The notes beneath the pieces were generated by a model. The model did no database searches. It worked only from the letters and a program-made list of their open reading frames with translations, and was not told the origin of the DNA. A program made the translations under genes and the position numbers. Positions 26,608-35,488 of a stretch of 64,000 nt of DNA are shown one piece after another (within the stretch, counting starts at the first letter, position 1; every line of letters begins with the position of its first letter). Source of the stretch: Nocardiopsis coralli. Its GTDB lineage: Bacteria > Actinomycetota > Actinomycetes > Streptosporangiales > Streptosporangiaceae. The DNA lies in the NCBI RefSeq assembly GCF_014892575.1, contig NZ_JADBGI010000031.1, positions 1-64,000 on the forward strand, in the 5' to 3' direction.

Positions 26608-27336
26608 TCAGGTGGCGGGACTGCCGGCCTCGCCAGGCTCACGAGGATCGCTCGGGGCCAGCACCGCATCGACCGCCGCGTACAGCGTCTCCGTCTCCCG
26701 CTGGGCGAGCGAGTCCTGCGCAGGCAGCGCCCGCTCCAGCCCCAGACCGTTGACGACGGTGGACAGGAACCGTGCCCGCCGCGGGATGTCGTCGCGCGGC
26801 AGAGCCGTTTCCTGATCCCCCTCCTGATCCCTCTCCTGGGCGAGCACCTCGAGCCAGTCCTCGATGCGGCGCTGGGCATCGCGTTCGATCGTCAGGTACG
26901 CCTCGCGCAGCTCTTCGGTCTGCTCGGCCGCGATGAACGTCTCGACCATGCGGGACATGGCCTCGCGCGCCTCCGGTCCGCGGCCCGCCGCCGTCAGGAC
27001 CTGGCGCAGCGACTCCACGAGGCGGTCCCGGGCGGGGAGCGAGGTGTCGTCGATGCGGTCCGCAGGCACGATCCAGTCGTAGATGCGGCGCATCACCTCG
27101 TCCCGCAGTTTCTGCTGGGTGGGGAAGTGGTGGCGCAGGGACCCCACGCTCACCCCGGCACGCGACGCGACCGTGCGCACGCTCAACCGCGCCGCCACAC
27201 CGTCCTCGCGGAGGATGCCCGCGGCCGCCTCGAGGATCCGCTCGCGGGTGCTGGGCGCCTCGCTTGTGCTGGAACCTCTGGATGCGCTGGATCCGCTGGC
27301 TGCGCCAGGTGCGTCGGCTGCTCCGTCATCGCTCAT
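26608..27336 (-). CDS. TetR family transcriptional regulator
   Basis: A 242-residue repressor-type protein. After about 28 Ser/Ala-rich residues the TetR DNA-binding domain is clear: TRERILEAAAGILREDG, then the helix-turn-helix RTVASRAGVSVGSLRHHFPTQQ. The ligand-binding C-terminal half is not specific. It is divergent from the membrane protein gene at 27445, and a 14-bp perfect palindrome sits between the two starts. Autorepression and repression of that neighbour are the simplest inference. Confidence 0.9.
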   Translation of the reverse strand: MSDDGAADAPGAASGSSASRGSSTSEAPSTRERILEAAAGILREDGVAARLSVRTVASRAGVSVGSLRHHFPTQQKLRDEVMRRIYDWIVPADRIDDTSLPARDRLVESLRQVLTAAGRGPEAREAMSRMVETFIAAEQTEELREAYLTIERDAQRRIEDWLEVLAQERDQEGDQETALPRDDIPRRARFLSTVVNGLGLERALPAQDSLAQRETETLYAAVDAVLAPSDPREPGEAGSPAT

Positions 27337-27359
27337 GGTGTCGTCGGCCTCCTATTAAT

Positions 27360-27381
27360 ACACCGTACTAGTACGGCGTGT
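27360..27381. promoter_or_regulatory. probable TetR operator
   Basis: CCGTACTAGTACGG (27363-27376) is a perfect palindrome, extended by ACA and TGT flanks with one mismatch. It lies 24 bases before the TetR start and 70 bases before the divergent gene. Confidence 0.7.
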
Positions 27382-27444
27382 TACTCTGCATGCGATGCGA
27401 CCAGTACAGCGTATTGCTTCGGTGGGAGTGCCAGGAGGTACACC

Positions 27445-28098
27445 GTGTTCCAGCAGGTGAAGCGCCGTCGTGCCGAAGGGCGCGTCGAACCCGGCGACGG
27501 GCGGGAGCTCAAGCGGTTCCGCTGGTGGCAGCTGCCCGGACGCGCCCTCTTCCACCTCGACCACACCGGCCCCCACGGCGAACCGCGCCGGTACTCGGTG
27601 GACGTACGGCACTGGCAGAACCAGTCGTCCGGCGAGGTCAGGGCCCAGCTGTACCGCGACGGACACCAGCAGGCCGGCGGCAAGATGCCCGTCGCCTTCC
27701 CCGTCGAAGGCGGTGTGATCGAGGTGGCGATGAGCGGCTTCGGTATCAAGCGCTGCCATTTTGTGGCCGACGACGGGAGCGAACGGCAGCTGCGCCCGGA
27801 CCCCCGCTCCCCGGAGGGGCGGCGGGCGCGCTTCGAGCGGAACCACCCGCTCGCGAGCCGTGTCATCGGCGCCGTCTCGGTCGTGGCGCTCCTGATCGGT
27901 GTGGCCCTACTGCTGCAGCAGGTCGCCGGGCAGCTCGCGCAGATCCCGCCCGTCGTCGAACGCTTCGGGCAGATCGAACCCCTGGTCACCCTGCCGATGT
28001 GGTTGAACATCAGCCTGGCTGTGGCCGCCGCGGCCGCCAGTACCGAGCGGGCGTTGCGGTTGCGCTACCGGTGGTACCTCGACGCCGTCGCGAACTGA
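27445..28098 (+). CDS. membrane protein of unknown function, TetR-linked
   Basis: A 217-residue protein I do not recognise. Residues 1-125 are soluble, basic and rich in Arg/His (FRWWQLPGRALFHLDHTGPHGE..RYSVDVRHWQ), probably a cytoplasmic beta domain. Two hydrophobic helices follow (VIGAVSVVALLIGVALLLQQV and LPMWLNISLAVAAAAAST). The GTG start has a near-perfect AGGAGG upstream. Divergent pairing with a TetR gene is typical of efflux or membrane stress proteins, but the fold gives no support for a transporter. Confidence 0.75.
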   Translation: MFQQVKRRRAEGRVEPGDGRELKRFRWWQLPGRALFHLDHTGPHGEPRRYSVDVRHWQNQSSGEVRAQLYRDGHQQAGGKMPVAFPVEGGVIEVAMSGFGIKRCHFVADDGSERQLRPDPRSPEGRRARFERNHPLASRVIGAVSVVALLIGVALLLQQVAGQLAQIPPVVERFGQIEPLVTLPMWLNISLAVAAAAASTERALRLRYRWYLDAVAN

Positions 28099-28601
28099 CG
28101 GCGGGGGAGGGCTGTGGGCGGCGGAGGGGCGGAGGAGAACCCGCGGAGGGGCGGAGGAGAAGCGTCGGGGAAGAGTCGGAGAAGTGGTGGAAAAGCGGGG
28201 GAGAATCGGCTGAGGGGCCTGCTCGGTGCGCGCGCTGCGGGGCGGTGAGTGTGTGGCGGGTGGGCACAGTGGGTGCGGTGGGTGCGGTGGGTGCGGTGGG
28301 TGCGGTGGGCTCGGTGGGCTCGGTTGGTTCGGTGGGTGTCGGTTCGCGGGAAGCCGCCACACGGCCGTGATTCGGGCGAGCCGCCGCGTGGCTGTAAACG
28401 GATCAGAACCAGGTTCCGGTACCGCACGTCCCAAACCCCGGGGAACCTGAGACAATCCCTCGAACCGGCGGCACGCCCGCGTGCCGCCCGACCGTTCGAC
28501 CGCAGCCACCCGCCGCACGGCGGCACAGCTTCACGACCCACAGCCGCACGACCCACAACCTCACATCGGCAACACAGCACGACCCGGAAAGCGCCTGTAC
28601 G
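28099..28601. other. G-rich non-coding gap with a 9-bp microsatellite
   Basis: About 500 bases without a supportable gene. GGTGCGGTG-type units repeat from about 28260 to 28340. The strand is strongly G-rich from 28100 to 28340 and could form G-quadruplexes. The kinase-like gene promoter should lie in the second half. Confidence 0.5.
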
Positions 28602-31600
28602 TTGCATCCCCTCAGCCCAGCGAGCCCCGAGAGTTCCGCGAATTCCGAGAGCCACGCGAGCCCCGCAAGTGCCGCGAGCGCCGCACATGTCGCGAGTTCT
28701 ACAGGTCCCGAGCGCCCTGCGCGTGCTGCGAGTGCCGAGAGTTCCGCGAGCGCCGCGGGTCCCGAGAGCCTCGCGGGTGCCGCAGGTGCAGCGGGCGCCG
28801 CGCACCCCACCCGCGTCGGCCCGTACCACCTGACCCACCTCCTCGGATCCGGAAGCGTAGGCACCTCCTACCTCGGCGCCGGCCCGGCGGGCGAACGCGT
28901 CGTCGTCAAGGTCATCCACCCCGAGCTCGCCGCCGACCCCGACTTCCACGTGCGCTTCGTGCGCGAGAGCGCGTCCGCGCGCGGGATCGACAGCCCCCAC
29001 ACGGCGCGGGTGTTGGATGCCGACCCCGAATCTGAGACCCCGTGGATCGCGACGGAGTACGTCGACGGGATCACGCTGGAGCGCACGGTTTCCGACTTCG
29101 GCGTGCTCGGAACGGCTGCGCTGCGCGTGCTCGCGACCGGGCTGGCGCGTGCGCTGGAGGAGCTGCACGGCAACGACCTCGTGCACGGCGACCTGAACCC
29201 GCGCGACGTGGTGCTGGTCGAAGACGGGATCCGGTTGGTGGACTTCGGCGGCGGGCGCCTGGCCACCCGGTTGCCCGACGACGTGCATGACCTCGCTGTG
29301 GACCAGGTGCGGGAGGGCAAGGCCGCGGACGTGGGGACCGGGACGCTGGTGGAGCCCGGGACCTCTGGGGCGGACGGGTCCGAGAGCGAGGGAACTGGGG
29401 AAGGCCCTGCCGGTGAGGCCGGGGAGGTCGGAGAGGCCCCCGAGCCCGAGCTCGAGTCCGAGTCCGAGCCCCGCGAACTCTCCGAACCCGCCGAAGGATC
29501 CGATTCCGAGATCCCCGTCGGCCCGGCACCCACCGGTGCACGCGTGGCCGGACAGCCGCCGGCGCCGACCGGTCCGCCGGTCTCGGTCGAACCCCCGGAC
29601 CCCACGGGAAAGCCGGTATCGGTGGAGCCTCCCGACCCGACCGGGGAACCGGTGTCCGTGGAGCCTCCCGTCGAGGAGGAGCGCGACAACAGCCCGGCCG
29701 AGGTAGATGCGCCTGAGACCGATGCGAGCGGGGCCGAGGCGGCGCGTACGCACTCGGGTTCGGCAGACGCAGACCCCGACTCGGGGCCGACGGGTTCGGG
29801 CTCGGAACCGGAGCCGGACGTTGTTGCAGAGGCATCGGCTTCCGGGGCGAGTCCGGACCCGACAGGACACTCGGGTGTGAACACCGAGGCCGCCGGCTCC
29901 GACGCGACCGGCACCGAGACCGCCGACGCCGACCAGGCCTCAGAGAATGACGGTTCCGCGGTCCCGCGTTCCGCGCGCGGATGCCCGCTCCCGCACATCC
30001 CTTACAAGGCGCCCGAGCAGGTCGAAGGGGGCATGGGCGACGCCTTCTCCGACATGTTCGCGCTGGCCACCGTGCTCGTGTACGCGGCGACCGGCGAGAA
30101 CCCCTTCGCGGCGGAGACCGATGAGGAGGCCGTACAGCTCCTGACCGGGGACGCCCCGGAGACCCACGACCTTCCGGTACTGCTCCGCACGCTCGTCGCC
30201 GCCTGCTGGAACCGGACACCGGAGTCGCGTCCGACGTCCGCGCAGTTCGCTGCGGCGCTGGCCAACAGCGAGCCGCCGGAGCAGAAGCAGGCGTCCTGGG
30301 CCGAGGGTGGCGGCGATGCTGGTTCCCGGTCCGCGGCAGGGGCTGCTGGGGCTGTTGCGGCGGGTGCGGCCGATCAGGCAGGCGCGGCGCACGGTGACGC
30401 AGCGCCCGGTGAGGCCGAAGCGTCCGAGGTAGCCGACGGGCGTGGGGCGAGCGGTGCCGGTCCTGCGGGAACCGGGATCGGAGCCGGAGCCGGGATCGGA
30501 TCTGGATCTGGATATGGAACCGGAACCCCAGCGGCTTCCCCGGACCCCTCTCCCTCTTCCTCCACGGATTGCGCCCCGCGTCGATCGAGCGCGGCGACGG
30601 CCTACCCGGTCGCGCATGGGCACGCGGTCCCCGAGGGGCAGGCCGAGCCGAGGCTCGCGCCCAACCGCACGGGCACGTTCCAGCTGCCCGGGCCGGAGGA
30701 CGTGCGCCGGTACGAGCAGGGGTCCGAGGGGGCTTCGGGCTCCGGGACCGGGTCCGGATCTGGCTCCGGGCCCGGATCGGGTTCTGCCTCCGACGCCGCG
30801 CTGGCGGCCGCAGCGGCAGCCGCTGTGTCCGCGGGTGAGGACCCGGACGGCAGCGCTGAGCGCACCGGCACCTTCACCCGGCGCGGGCGGGAGAGCACAC
30901 CTGCCCGGGGCGGGGCGGCTGGAACATCCGGAGTGTCCGGAGCGGCTGCCCCCTCCGGAACATCGGGATCCGCGGGTTCCGGGGCGTACGAGGGCTCCGA
31001 GGGCCTCGGGGGACAGGGCGGACCAGGCGGACCGGATTTTTCCTACGGCCCTGCCGGTTCCCATCCCTACTCGGCTGCGGGCGTGGACGCGCCCGCTCCT
31101 GCAGCCGGGGCCGACGCAGCCGGCGCAGGCGCCCCGGAGACCGTCGTCGCACGGTGGGCCGGCGGCCAACCGACCTTCGGCGCGCTGCCGCCGTGCCCGC
31201 AGGGGCTGCCGCCCGGTCCGGCCGAGGTGAGCCCGGACGGGAGCATCATCGCCGTGGCCAGCTACGGCGCGATCTGTCTGTGGAACGGGAACGACGGCAC
31301 GCACCTGGGGGAGTTCACCGGGTTCCGGAAGTCCGTCAACGTGGTGGCGTTCAACGCCGACGGGACCCTGTTGGCGTCGGGGCACGAGGACCGGTGCGTG
31401 CGCGTGTGGGACCTGGTGAACATGCGTCCGCTGGGGGTGTTGGCCGGGCACGCGGGCACGGTGTCGTGCCTGGACTTCTCGCTCGACGGGAACTTCCTGG
31501 TCAGCGGTGCCGGCGATCGGCACGTGTTGCTGTGGGACCTGCGGGTCGGGCGGAGCGTGGTGAGCTTCCCGGGGCACGAGGACATGGTGTTGTCGGTGGT

Positions 31601-32054
31601 GTTCTCGCCGGACGGGTCGACGATCCTCAGCGGGAGCAGTGACCGGAGCGCGCGGATGTGGCGCACCGACGGGACCCCGGTTGCGGTGCTCGCGGACTAC
31701 GAGACGGTGGCGCCGATGGTGTCGGCGACGGCGTTCAACCCCCTGAAGCCGGTGATGCTGACCGGGGATTCCAACGGGGTCGTGCGCACGTGGGCGTCGG
31801 ACACCGGGGCCGAGGGGCCGACCTTCGCCGGGCACCATGACCTGATCTGTGATGCGCGGTTCAGTGCGGACGGGTCGTCGTTGATCACCGCTGGGTGGGA
31901 CGGGCAGGTGTTCGTGCGGGACACGATTCACTATGCGCCGGCGGCGGCTCTGCGGACGGGGCAGGCGCGGTTGCGGTGTGCGTCGCTGACGAGGGACGGG
32001 CACATGATCGTGGCGTCGGGGGCAGGGTCGCCGGTGTTGGTGTGGCGGTTGTGA
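28602..32054 (+). CDS. kinase-WD40 protein with degenerate catalytic motifs and a giant activation-loop insert
   Basis: A 1150-residue protein. The N-terminal 65 residues are Ala/Ser repeats. A PknB-like fold follows with loop GSGSVGTSYLG, Lys103 in VVKVIHPEL, HGDLNPRDV (195-203, where HRDLKPxN is normal) and DFG at 214. The next kinase motif, APEQ, comes only at about 470. The 256 residues between are acidic low-complexity with PVSVEPPDPTG repeats. The loss of HRD and of the catalytic-loop lysine suggests a pseudokinase. There is no membrane helix. After a long Gly/Ser linker the C-terminus (about 860-1150) has about seven WD40 repeats (SPDGSIIAVASYGAICLW, VRVWDL, SPDGSTILSGSSDRSARMW). A TTG start at 28602 is likely but uncertain. 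Confidence 0.85.
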   Translation: MHPLSPASPESSANSESHASPASAASAAHVASSTGPERPARAASAESSASAAGPESLAGAAGAAGAAHPTRVGPYHLTHLLGSGSVGTSYLGAGPAGERVVVKVIHPELAADPDFHVRFVRESASARGIDSPHTARVLDADPESETPWIATEYVDGITLERTVSDFGVLGTAALRVLATGLARALEELHGNDLVHGDLNPRDVVLVEDGIRLVDFGGGRLATRLPDDVHDLAVDQVREGKAADVGTGTLVEPGTSGADGSESEGTGEGPAGEAGEVGEAPEPELESESEPRELSEPAEGSDSEIPVGPAPTGARVAGQPPAPTGPPVSVEPPDPTGKPVSVEPPDPTGEPVSVEPPVEEERDNSPAEVDAPETDASGAEAARTHSGSADADPDSGPTGSGSEPEPDVVAEASASGASPDPTGHSGVNTEAAGSDATGTETADADQASENDGSAVPRSARGCPLPHIPYKAPEQVEGGMGDAFSDMFALATVLVYAATGENPFAAETDEEAVQLLTGDAPETHDLPVLLRTLVAACWNRTPESRPTSAQFAAALANSEPPEQKQASWAEGGGDAGSRSAAGAAGAVAAGAADQAGAAHGDAAPGEAEASEVADGRGASGAGPAGTGIGAGAGIGSGSGYGTGTPAASPDPSPSSSTDCAPRRSSAATAYPVAHGHAVPEGQAEPRLAPNRTGTFQLPGPEDVRRYEQGSEGASGSGTGSGSGSGPGSGSASDAALAAAAAAAVSAGEDPDGSAERTGTFTRRGRESTPARGGAAGTSGVSGAAAPSGTSGSAGSGAYEGSEGLGGQGGPGGPDFSYGPAGSHPYSAAGVDAPAPAAGADAAGAGAPETVVARWAGGQPTFGALPPCPQGLPPGPAEVSPDGSIIAVASYGAICLWNGNDGTHLGEFTGFRKSVNVVAFNADGTLLASGHEDRCVRVWDLVNMRPLGVLAGHAGTVSCLDFSLDGNFLVSGAGDRHVLLWDLRVGRSVVSFPGHEDMVLSVVFSPDGSTILSGSSDRSARMWRTDGTPVAVLADYETVAPMVSATAFNPLKPVMLTGDSNGVVRTWASDTGAEGPTFAGHHDLICDARFSADGSSLITAGWDGQVFVRDTIHYAPAAALRTGQARLRCASLTRDGHMIVASGAGSPVLVWRL

Positions 32055-32225
32055 GGGGTGTGGGGGTTTCTCACCCGCGGCCCGTCGCGTTGAGCTGCGC
32101 TCGAGAGCTGGGCTCGCTCGGCTGTCTAGAACTGGACAGTCGAGAAGGGTTCTCGGTCAAAGGTTCTGCACAGACTGCTGCGGGTTGTCGCGGCCACCAA
32201 CCCGGGTAGGGCGGAACCTGAGTAG

Positions 32226-32342
32226 ATCTACGCCTACACCGACAATGAATACCCCCAGGGCGAGATCTTCGACGTCACCCTCGACGAAGTCGCTGATCCC
32301 GTGTGGCCCCCGCGGGAGGAAGGATACGTATGGTCGAGCTGA
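32226..32342 (+). pseudogene. decayed coding tail ahead of a small gene
   Basis: A 38-codon frame reads IYAYTDNEYPQGEIFDVT and continues to end in WPPREEGYVWSS. It looks protein-like and overlaps the next start by 13 bases, but it is cut off upstream by an in-frame TAG. A shifted copy of the same DNA (GAGATCTTCGACGT, CCCGTGTGGCCCCCGCGGGA) precedes the second small gene near 32655-32715. It may be the end of a lost toxin or host gene. Confidence 0.4.
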
Positions 32343-32608
32343 CCCCTGAAGAAGAGTATTACTACGCCAACGCTTCGATGGCGATGCTCTTCGACCTGGC
32401 TCAAGAAATTACCACGCAACTCGGCGGTGAGTATGTCGCCCTCTACCGCGCCGCGCGGAATGAGGAGGAGCGGGGGCAGTGGATCCGGCTGATGCGCGAG
32501 GCCCATGACATTCGTGAGGGTCTGGACCCTGACGATCGTCAAGCTTTGATCGACCAGATCACCCGGTGGAAAGCTGAGCTTTCCCGGGTGCGAGGTCGTG
32601 AGAACTGA
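32330..32608 (+). CDS. small acidic protein, first of two tandem paralogs
   Basis: A 92-residue helical, acidic protein with no known family. It starts MVELTPEEEYYYANASMAML and shares that segment, the spacing and the end with the next gene. The ATG has GGGAGGAAGGA upstream. Base composition is lower in GC than the neighbours. Tandem small acidic proteins behind a decayed coding tail recall immunity genes of polymorphic toxin loci; this is inference only. Confidence 0.65.
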   Translation: MVELTPEEEYYYANASMAMLFDLAQEITTQLGGEYVALYRAARNEEERGQWIRLMREAHDIREGLDPDDRQALIDQITRWKAELSRVRGREN

Positions 32609-32723
32609 ATCAGGCTCCGAAGGCCAGCGAGGCAAGGCGTGTGTGGTTCCAGGGGCGAGATCTTCGACGTTACCCGCGACGACGTGGGGGTCCCGTGTGG
32701 CCCCCGCGGGAGGAAGGATATGC

Positions 32724-32999
32724 ATGGTCGAGCTGAACCCTGAAGAAGGGCATTACTACGCTAACGCTTCGATGGCGATGCTCTTCGACCTGGCGGACGA
32801 TATTGCCGAGCTGATCGGTGGCGAATGCGTCGCTCGGGTGGACGCCGCCGCCACTGAAGAAGAGCGTGAACAGTGGATGCAGCACATGTTTATATTCAAT
32901 AAAGAAAAAAGGGCGCTGGGGGTCGACGACCGGGACGCTGTGATCGCTTATATTATCCGAGGAAGGTCTGAATGCGATCGACTTCGGAATGAGTGGTAG
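32724..32999 (+). CDS. small acidic protein, second tandem paralog
   Basis: A 91-residue paralog of the protein at 32330: MVELNPEEGHYYANASMAML, then FDLADDIAELIGGE and a C-terminus DDRDAVIAYIIRGRSE. The ribosome site and about 60 bases upstream are duplicated too. The second half contains an A/T-rich stretch (TTTATATTCAATAAAGAAAAAA) that is out of keeping with the genome and suggests foreign origin. Confidence 0.65.
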   Translation: MVELNPEEGHYYANASMAMLFDLADDIAELIGGECVARVDAAATEEEREQWMQHMFIFNKEKRALGVDDRDAVIAYIIRGRSECDRLRNEW

Positions 33000-33167
33000 T
33001 GACTGATTACGGGCTGATCGGCGAAGAACTGAATAGTCGCTTCAAGGGCATGGTTTTCCGTCGGTAGGCATGACGGCACGCGCGGGATCCCGACGACCGC
33101 TGGGATTCCCGGCTCGAACCGTTATAGGGGCCTGGCCGCCGGTACCCCTGAACGCTAGGCTGCGCCG

Positions 33168-34046
33168 ATGGACCGAGCGACGGATGTGCCCCAGACGCCC
33201 GCCCCTCCCGCAGATCCAGCGCAGCAATCCGCCGCGCACCAAGGCGCTGCGCACCAAGGCTCCGCGCAGCGAACCACGGCGCAACCGACATCCGCCCACA
33301 ACGCGGATCCGTCCCAGGCCAACGACTACGACAGCTTCGCCGAGGCGTACGCGGCCGACAACGAGAAAAACCTGCTCAACGCCTACTACGAACGGCCCGC
33401 GATGCTGGCGCTCGCCGGAGACGTGTCCGGCCGTCGGATCCTGGACGCCGGCTGCGGGGCGGGCCCTCTGTTCGCTGCCCTGCAGGAACGCGGCGCCGAG
33501 GTCACCGGGGTCGACGCCAGCGCCGAAATGCTGAGCCTGGCCAGGCGGCGGCTCGGGGACGACGCGAGTCTGTACGTGGCCGACCTGAGCCAACCCCTCC
33601 CGTTCGCCGACGGTGTGTTCGACGACGTTGTCGCGTCGCTGGTGCTCCATTGCCTGGAGGACTGGGGTCCGACGCTGGCCGAGATGCGGCGCGTGCTCAG
33701 GCCCGGTGGCCGGCTGCTCGTCTCGGTGCAGCACCCGTTCGTGGACTACGCGATCCAGGACCCTCGACCGGACTACTCCAAGACCACGAGCTTTTCCACT
33801 GAGCTCACGTTCAGCGGACGCTCCGTCCCGATGGAGTTCTGGCGGCGGCCGCTGCACGCGATGACGGACGCCTTCACCGCCGCCGGTTTCCGGATCTCCG
33901 TCATCAGCGAGCCGCCGCCCGACCCCGCCGCCCGTGACCTGTTCCCGGACGACTTCCGGAAGCTGGCGAGCGGTATGGCCTTCCTCTTCTTCGTGCTCGA
34001 AGTCGAACCTGAACCCGAGCCCGAGCCGGAACTCGAAACCCCGTAG
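33168..34046 (+). CDS. class I SAM-dependent methyltransferase
   Basis: A 292-residue methyltransferase. After about 50 Ala/Gln-rich residues come motif I ILDAGCGAGPLFAAL, the acidic SAM-ribose residue in VTGVDASAEML, motif II around FDDVVASLVLHCLEDW, and motif III LRPGGRLLVSVQHPF. The C-terminus ends in a run of Glu-Pro repeats. The group includes many enzymes acting on small molecules, so the acceptor is unknown. A TAGGCT box six bases before the ATG, with no ribosome site, suggests a leaderless transcript. Confidence 0.85.
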   Translation: MDRATDVPQTPAPPADPAQQSAAHQGAAHQGSAQRTTAQPTSAHNADPSQANDYDSFAEAYAADNEKNLLNAYYERPAMLALAGDVSGRRILDAGCGAGPLFAALQERGAEVTGVDASAEMLSLARRRLGDDASLYVADLSQPLPFADGVFDDVVASLVLHCLEDWGPTLAEMRRVLRPGGRLLVSVQHPFVDYAIQDPRPDYSKTTSFSTELTFSGRSVPMEFWRRPLHAMTDAFTAAGFRISVISEPPPDPAARDLFPDDFRKLASGMAFLFFVLEVEPEPEPEPELETP

Positions 34047-34212
34047 CTTCCCAAGCCCTCAGTCCCCAGTTCCTCGGGCCACCAGCTCCCCGACGGCGTG
34101 CGATGAGCACGCTCGCGGCATTGAGCGATCGTGCCAGGAGCCTCGGATAGTGACAGCGCGGGCGGTCGATGCATGGCGAAGCGCGCCGCGCACGGAGGAG
34201 CGTCGGCCGCGA

Positions 34213-34305
34213 CTACTCGGGGCGTTTCACCGCGAAGGTTCCGCGCCCGGGGACGCGCAGGATCAGCCCTTCGTCCTTCAACAGTGCGTAGGCCGACCGG
34301 GCCTT
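34213..34305 (-). pseudogene. partial copy of a GntR helix-turn-helix gene
   Basis: Reads ARSAYALLKDEGLILRVPGR and then GTFAV, closely matching ARSAYVLLTKEGFIIRVPGK.GTYAA in the intact GntR gene just downstream on the same strand. The N-terminal half is missing, so it is a decayed duplicate. Confidence 0.7.
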
Positions 34306-34423
34306 GGGCTGGCGTACATCAGAACCTGCTCTGCACGCAGAAGATGGTCGCGGCCGAGAGGCCGCCACTCCGCTGACTCTGCGATGAACATGCTCTGGCT
34401 CAGGCGAGCACGCAAGGGCTTCT

Positions 34424-34669
34424 CTACGACCTCTTGGAGACATCCGCGGCGTACGTGCCCTTGCCGGGCACGCGGATGATGAACCCCTCCTTGGTCAGGA
34501 GCACATAGGCCGATCGCGCAGTCCGCCGCGAGACGTTGAATTCGTGGCAGACATCTGTCTCTGACGGAACCGGACGGTTGGCCTCATAGGTGCCGTCCTG
34601 GATCCGTTCGCGGATCACACGGGCAATCTGCTGGTACATCGGTTCCGGGCCGTCGAGATCAAGCACCAT
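34424..34669 (-). CDS. short GntR family DNA-binding protein
   Basis: An 81-residue protein made only of the GntR winged helix: PEPMYQQIARVIRERIQDGTY, then VPSETDVCHEFNVSRRTARS and the wing FIIRVPGKGTY. There is no effector domain, which is a common actinobacterial form often paired with small pathway or plasmid-like modules. It is divergent from the gene at 34841, and a 14-bp palindrome between them is a likely operator. Confidence 0.85.
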   Translation of the reverse strand: MVLDLDGPEPMYQQIARVIRERIQDGTYEANRPVPSETDVCHEFNVSRRTARSAYVLLTKEGFIIRVPGKGTYAADVSKRS

Positions 34670-34714
34670 CTGAAACTAGCTGAACTGAACATATGCACAC
34701 TAACCCGACCCAGT

Positions 34715-34728
34715 ACGTGCTAGCACGT
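34715..34728. promoter_or_regulatory. palindrome, probable GntR operator
   Basis: ACGTGCTAGCACGT is a perfect 14-base palindrome, 46 bases from the GntR start and 112 bases before the divergent gene. Confidence 0.6.
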
Positions 34729-34840
34729 GACAGGTGGGCCAAGCTCACGTACTGTGAAGCATCCCCGTAACGCACGGGACCCCCGCGACGTGTTAGCGCA
34801 CGCCCGGGGGCCATGGCCGACCTGTTGGAGGCAGGACGAC

Positions 34841-35488
34841 ATGTTCAACCCTATTGCTTTGCTCTGTTTGCTGGTGCGCATGGTGCGCGCCTCGCAGGGC
34901 GTGCACATCTCAGCCTTCGGATACGTCCGTGAGCTGGCGGGCGAAGTCCAGCGGAGCCGGACCCGCCAGAGCTGCCGGAACCCCCAGGACCGGCGGAACC
35001 GGTCGCGCCGCGTGCGGCGCTACGCCGAGCGCATCCCTCGCCTCGGCTCCGGGATCGAGTCCGGGCCCGAGTCTGGGCCCGAGTCCGAGTCTGAGCCCGG
35101 GGTCGATGCCGATTCCGACTCGGGCCTCGAAGCCACCGTGCACGGTTTCGCCGTGCGTGACGCGGCGAGCGTCAACGTCTCCGTGCCGGCGGCGATCGTG
35201 CGCGGGCGTTGCTTCGTGAGCGGACGTGCCACGGGCGCGCGTCCGGTGGAGAGCCGGAAGTTGGCGCTGGCGGTGCTGTGCGCGCTGGCCGACCAGGACC
35301 GGCGCGGCCTGGGACTGCGGGGCCTGGACGTTGACCTGGATCCGGGCCTGGGTCTGGATCCGCGAGCCCTGGACCGGCCCGACAGGGTTCGGCCGGACGG
35401 GGGCAGGCCCGACCGTGTTCGCTTTGACCGGGTTCGTAATGACCGGGCTCCGGGCCGGGACATGCTCGTGGTGGGGGAGGCGGCGTAA
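34841..35488 (+). CDS. actinobacterial protein of unknown function, GntR-linked
   Basis: A 215-residue protein, unrecognised. It begins MFNPIALLCLLVRMVRASQG, a short hydrophobic then basic start. A repetitive acidic Glu/Ser/Pro/Gly region (about 70-95) follows, and after that a more globular part (EATVHGFAVRDAASVNVS.. VESRKLALAVLCALADQD). The C-terminus has Asp/Arg/Pro repeats. GGAGG precedes the ATG. It overlaps the next start by TAATG, so the two are one operon behind the GntR palindrome. Confidence 0.6.
   Translation: MFNPIALLCLLVRMVRASQGVHISAFGYVRELAGEVQRSRTRQSCRNPQDRRNRSRRVRRYAERIPRLGSGIESGPESGPESESEPGVDADSDSGLEATVHGFAVRDAASVNVSVPAAIVRGRCFVSGRATGARPVESRKLALAVLCALADQDRRGLGLRGLDVDLDPGLGLDPRALDRPDRVRPDGGRPDRVRFDRVRNDRAPGRDMLVVGEAA

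Noticed and set aside
28065..29870. Minus-strand frame of 601 codons opposite the pseudokinase start
   Set aside because: Arg/Gly-rich product without domains, antisense to a protein with clear kinase and WD40 motifs.
32103..32222. In-frame stretch before the decayed tail (reads KVLHRLLRVVAATNPGRAEPE)
   Set aside because: It looks weakly protein-like but ends at a TAG, lacks a start and matches no family I know, so I do not call a gene or insertion-sequence fragment.
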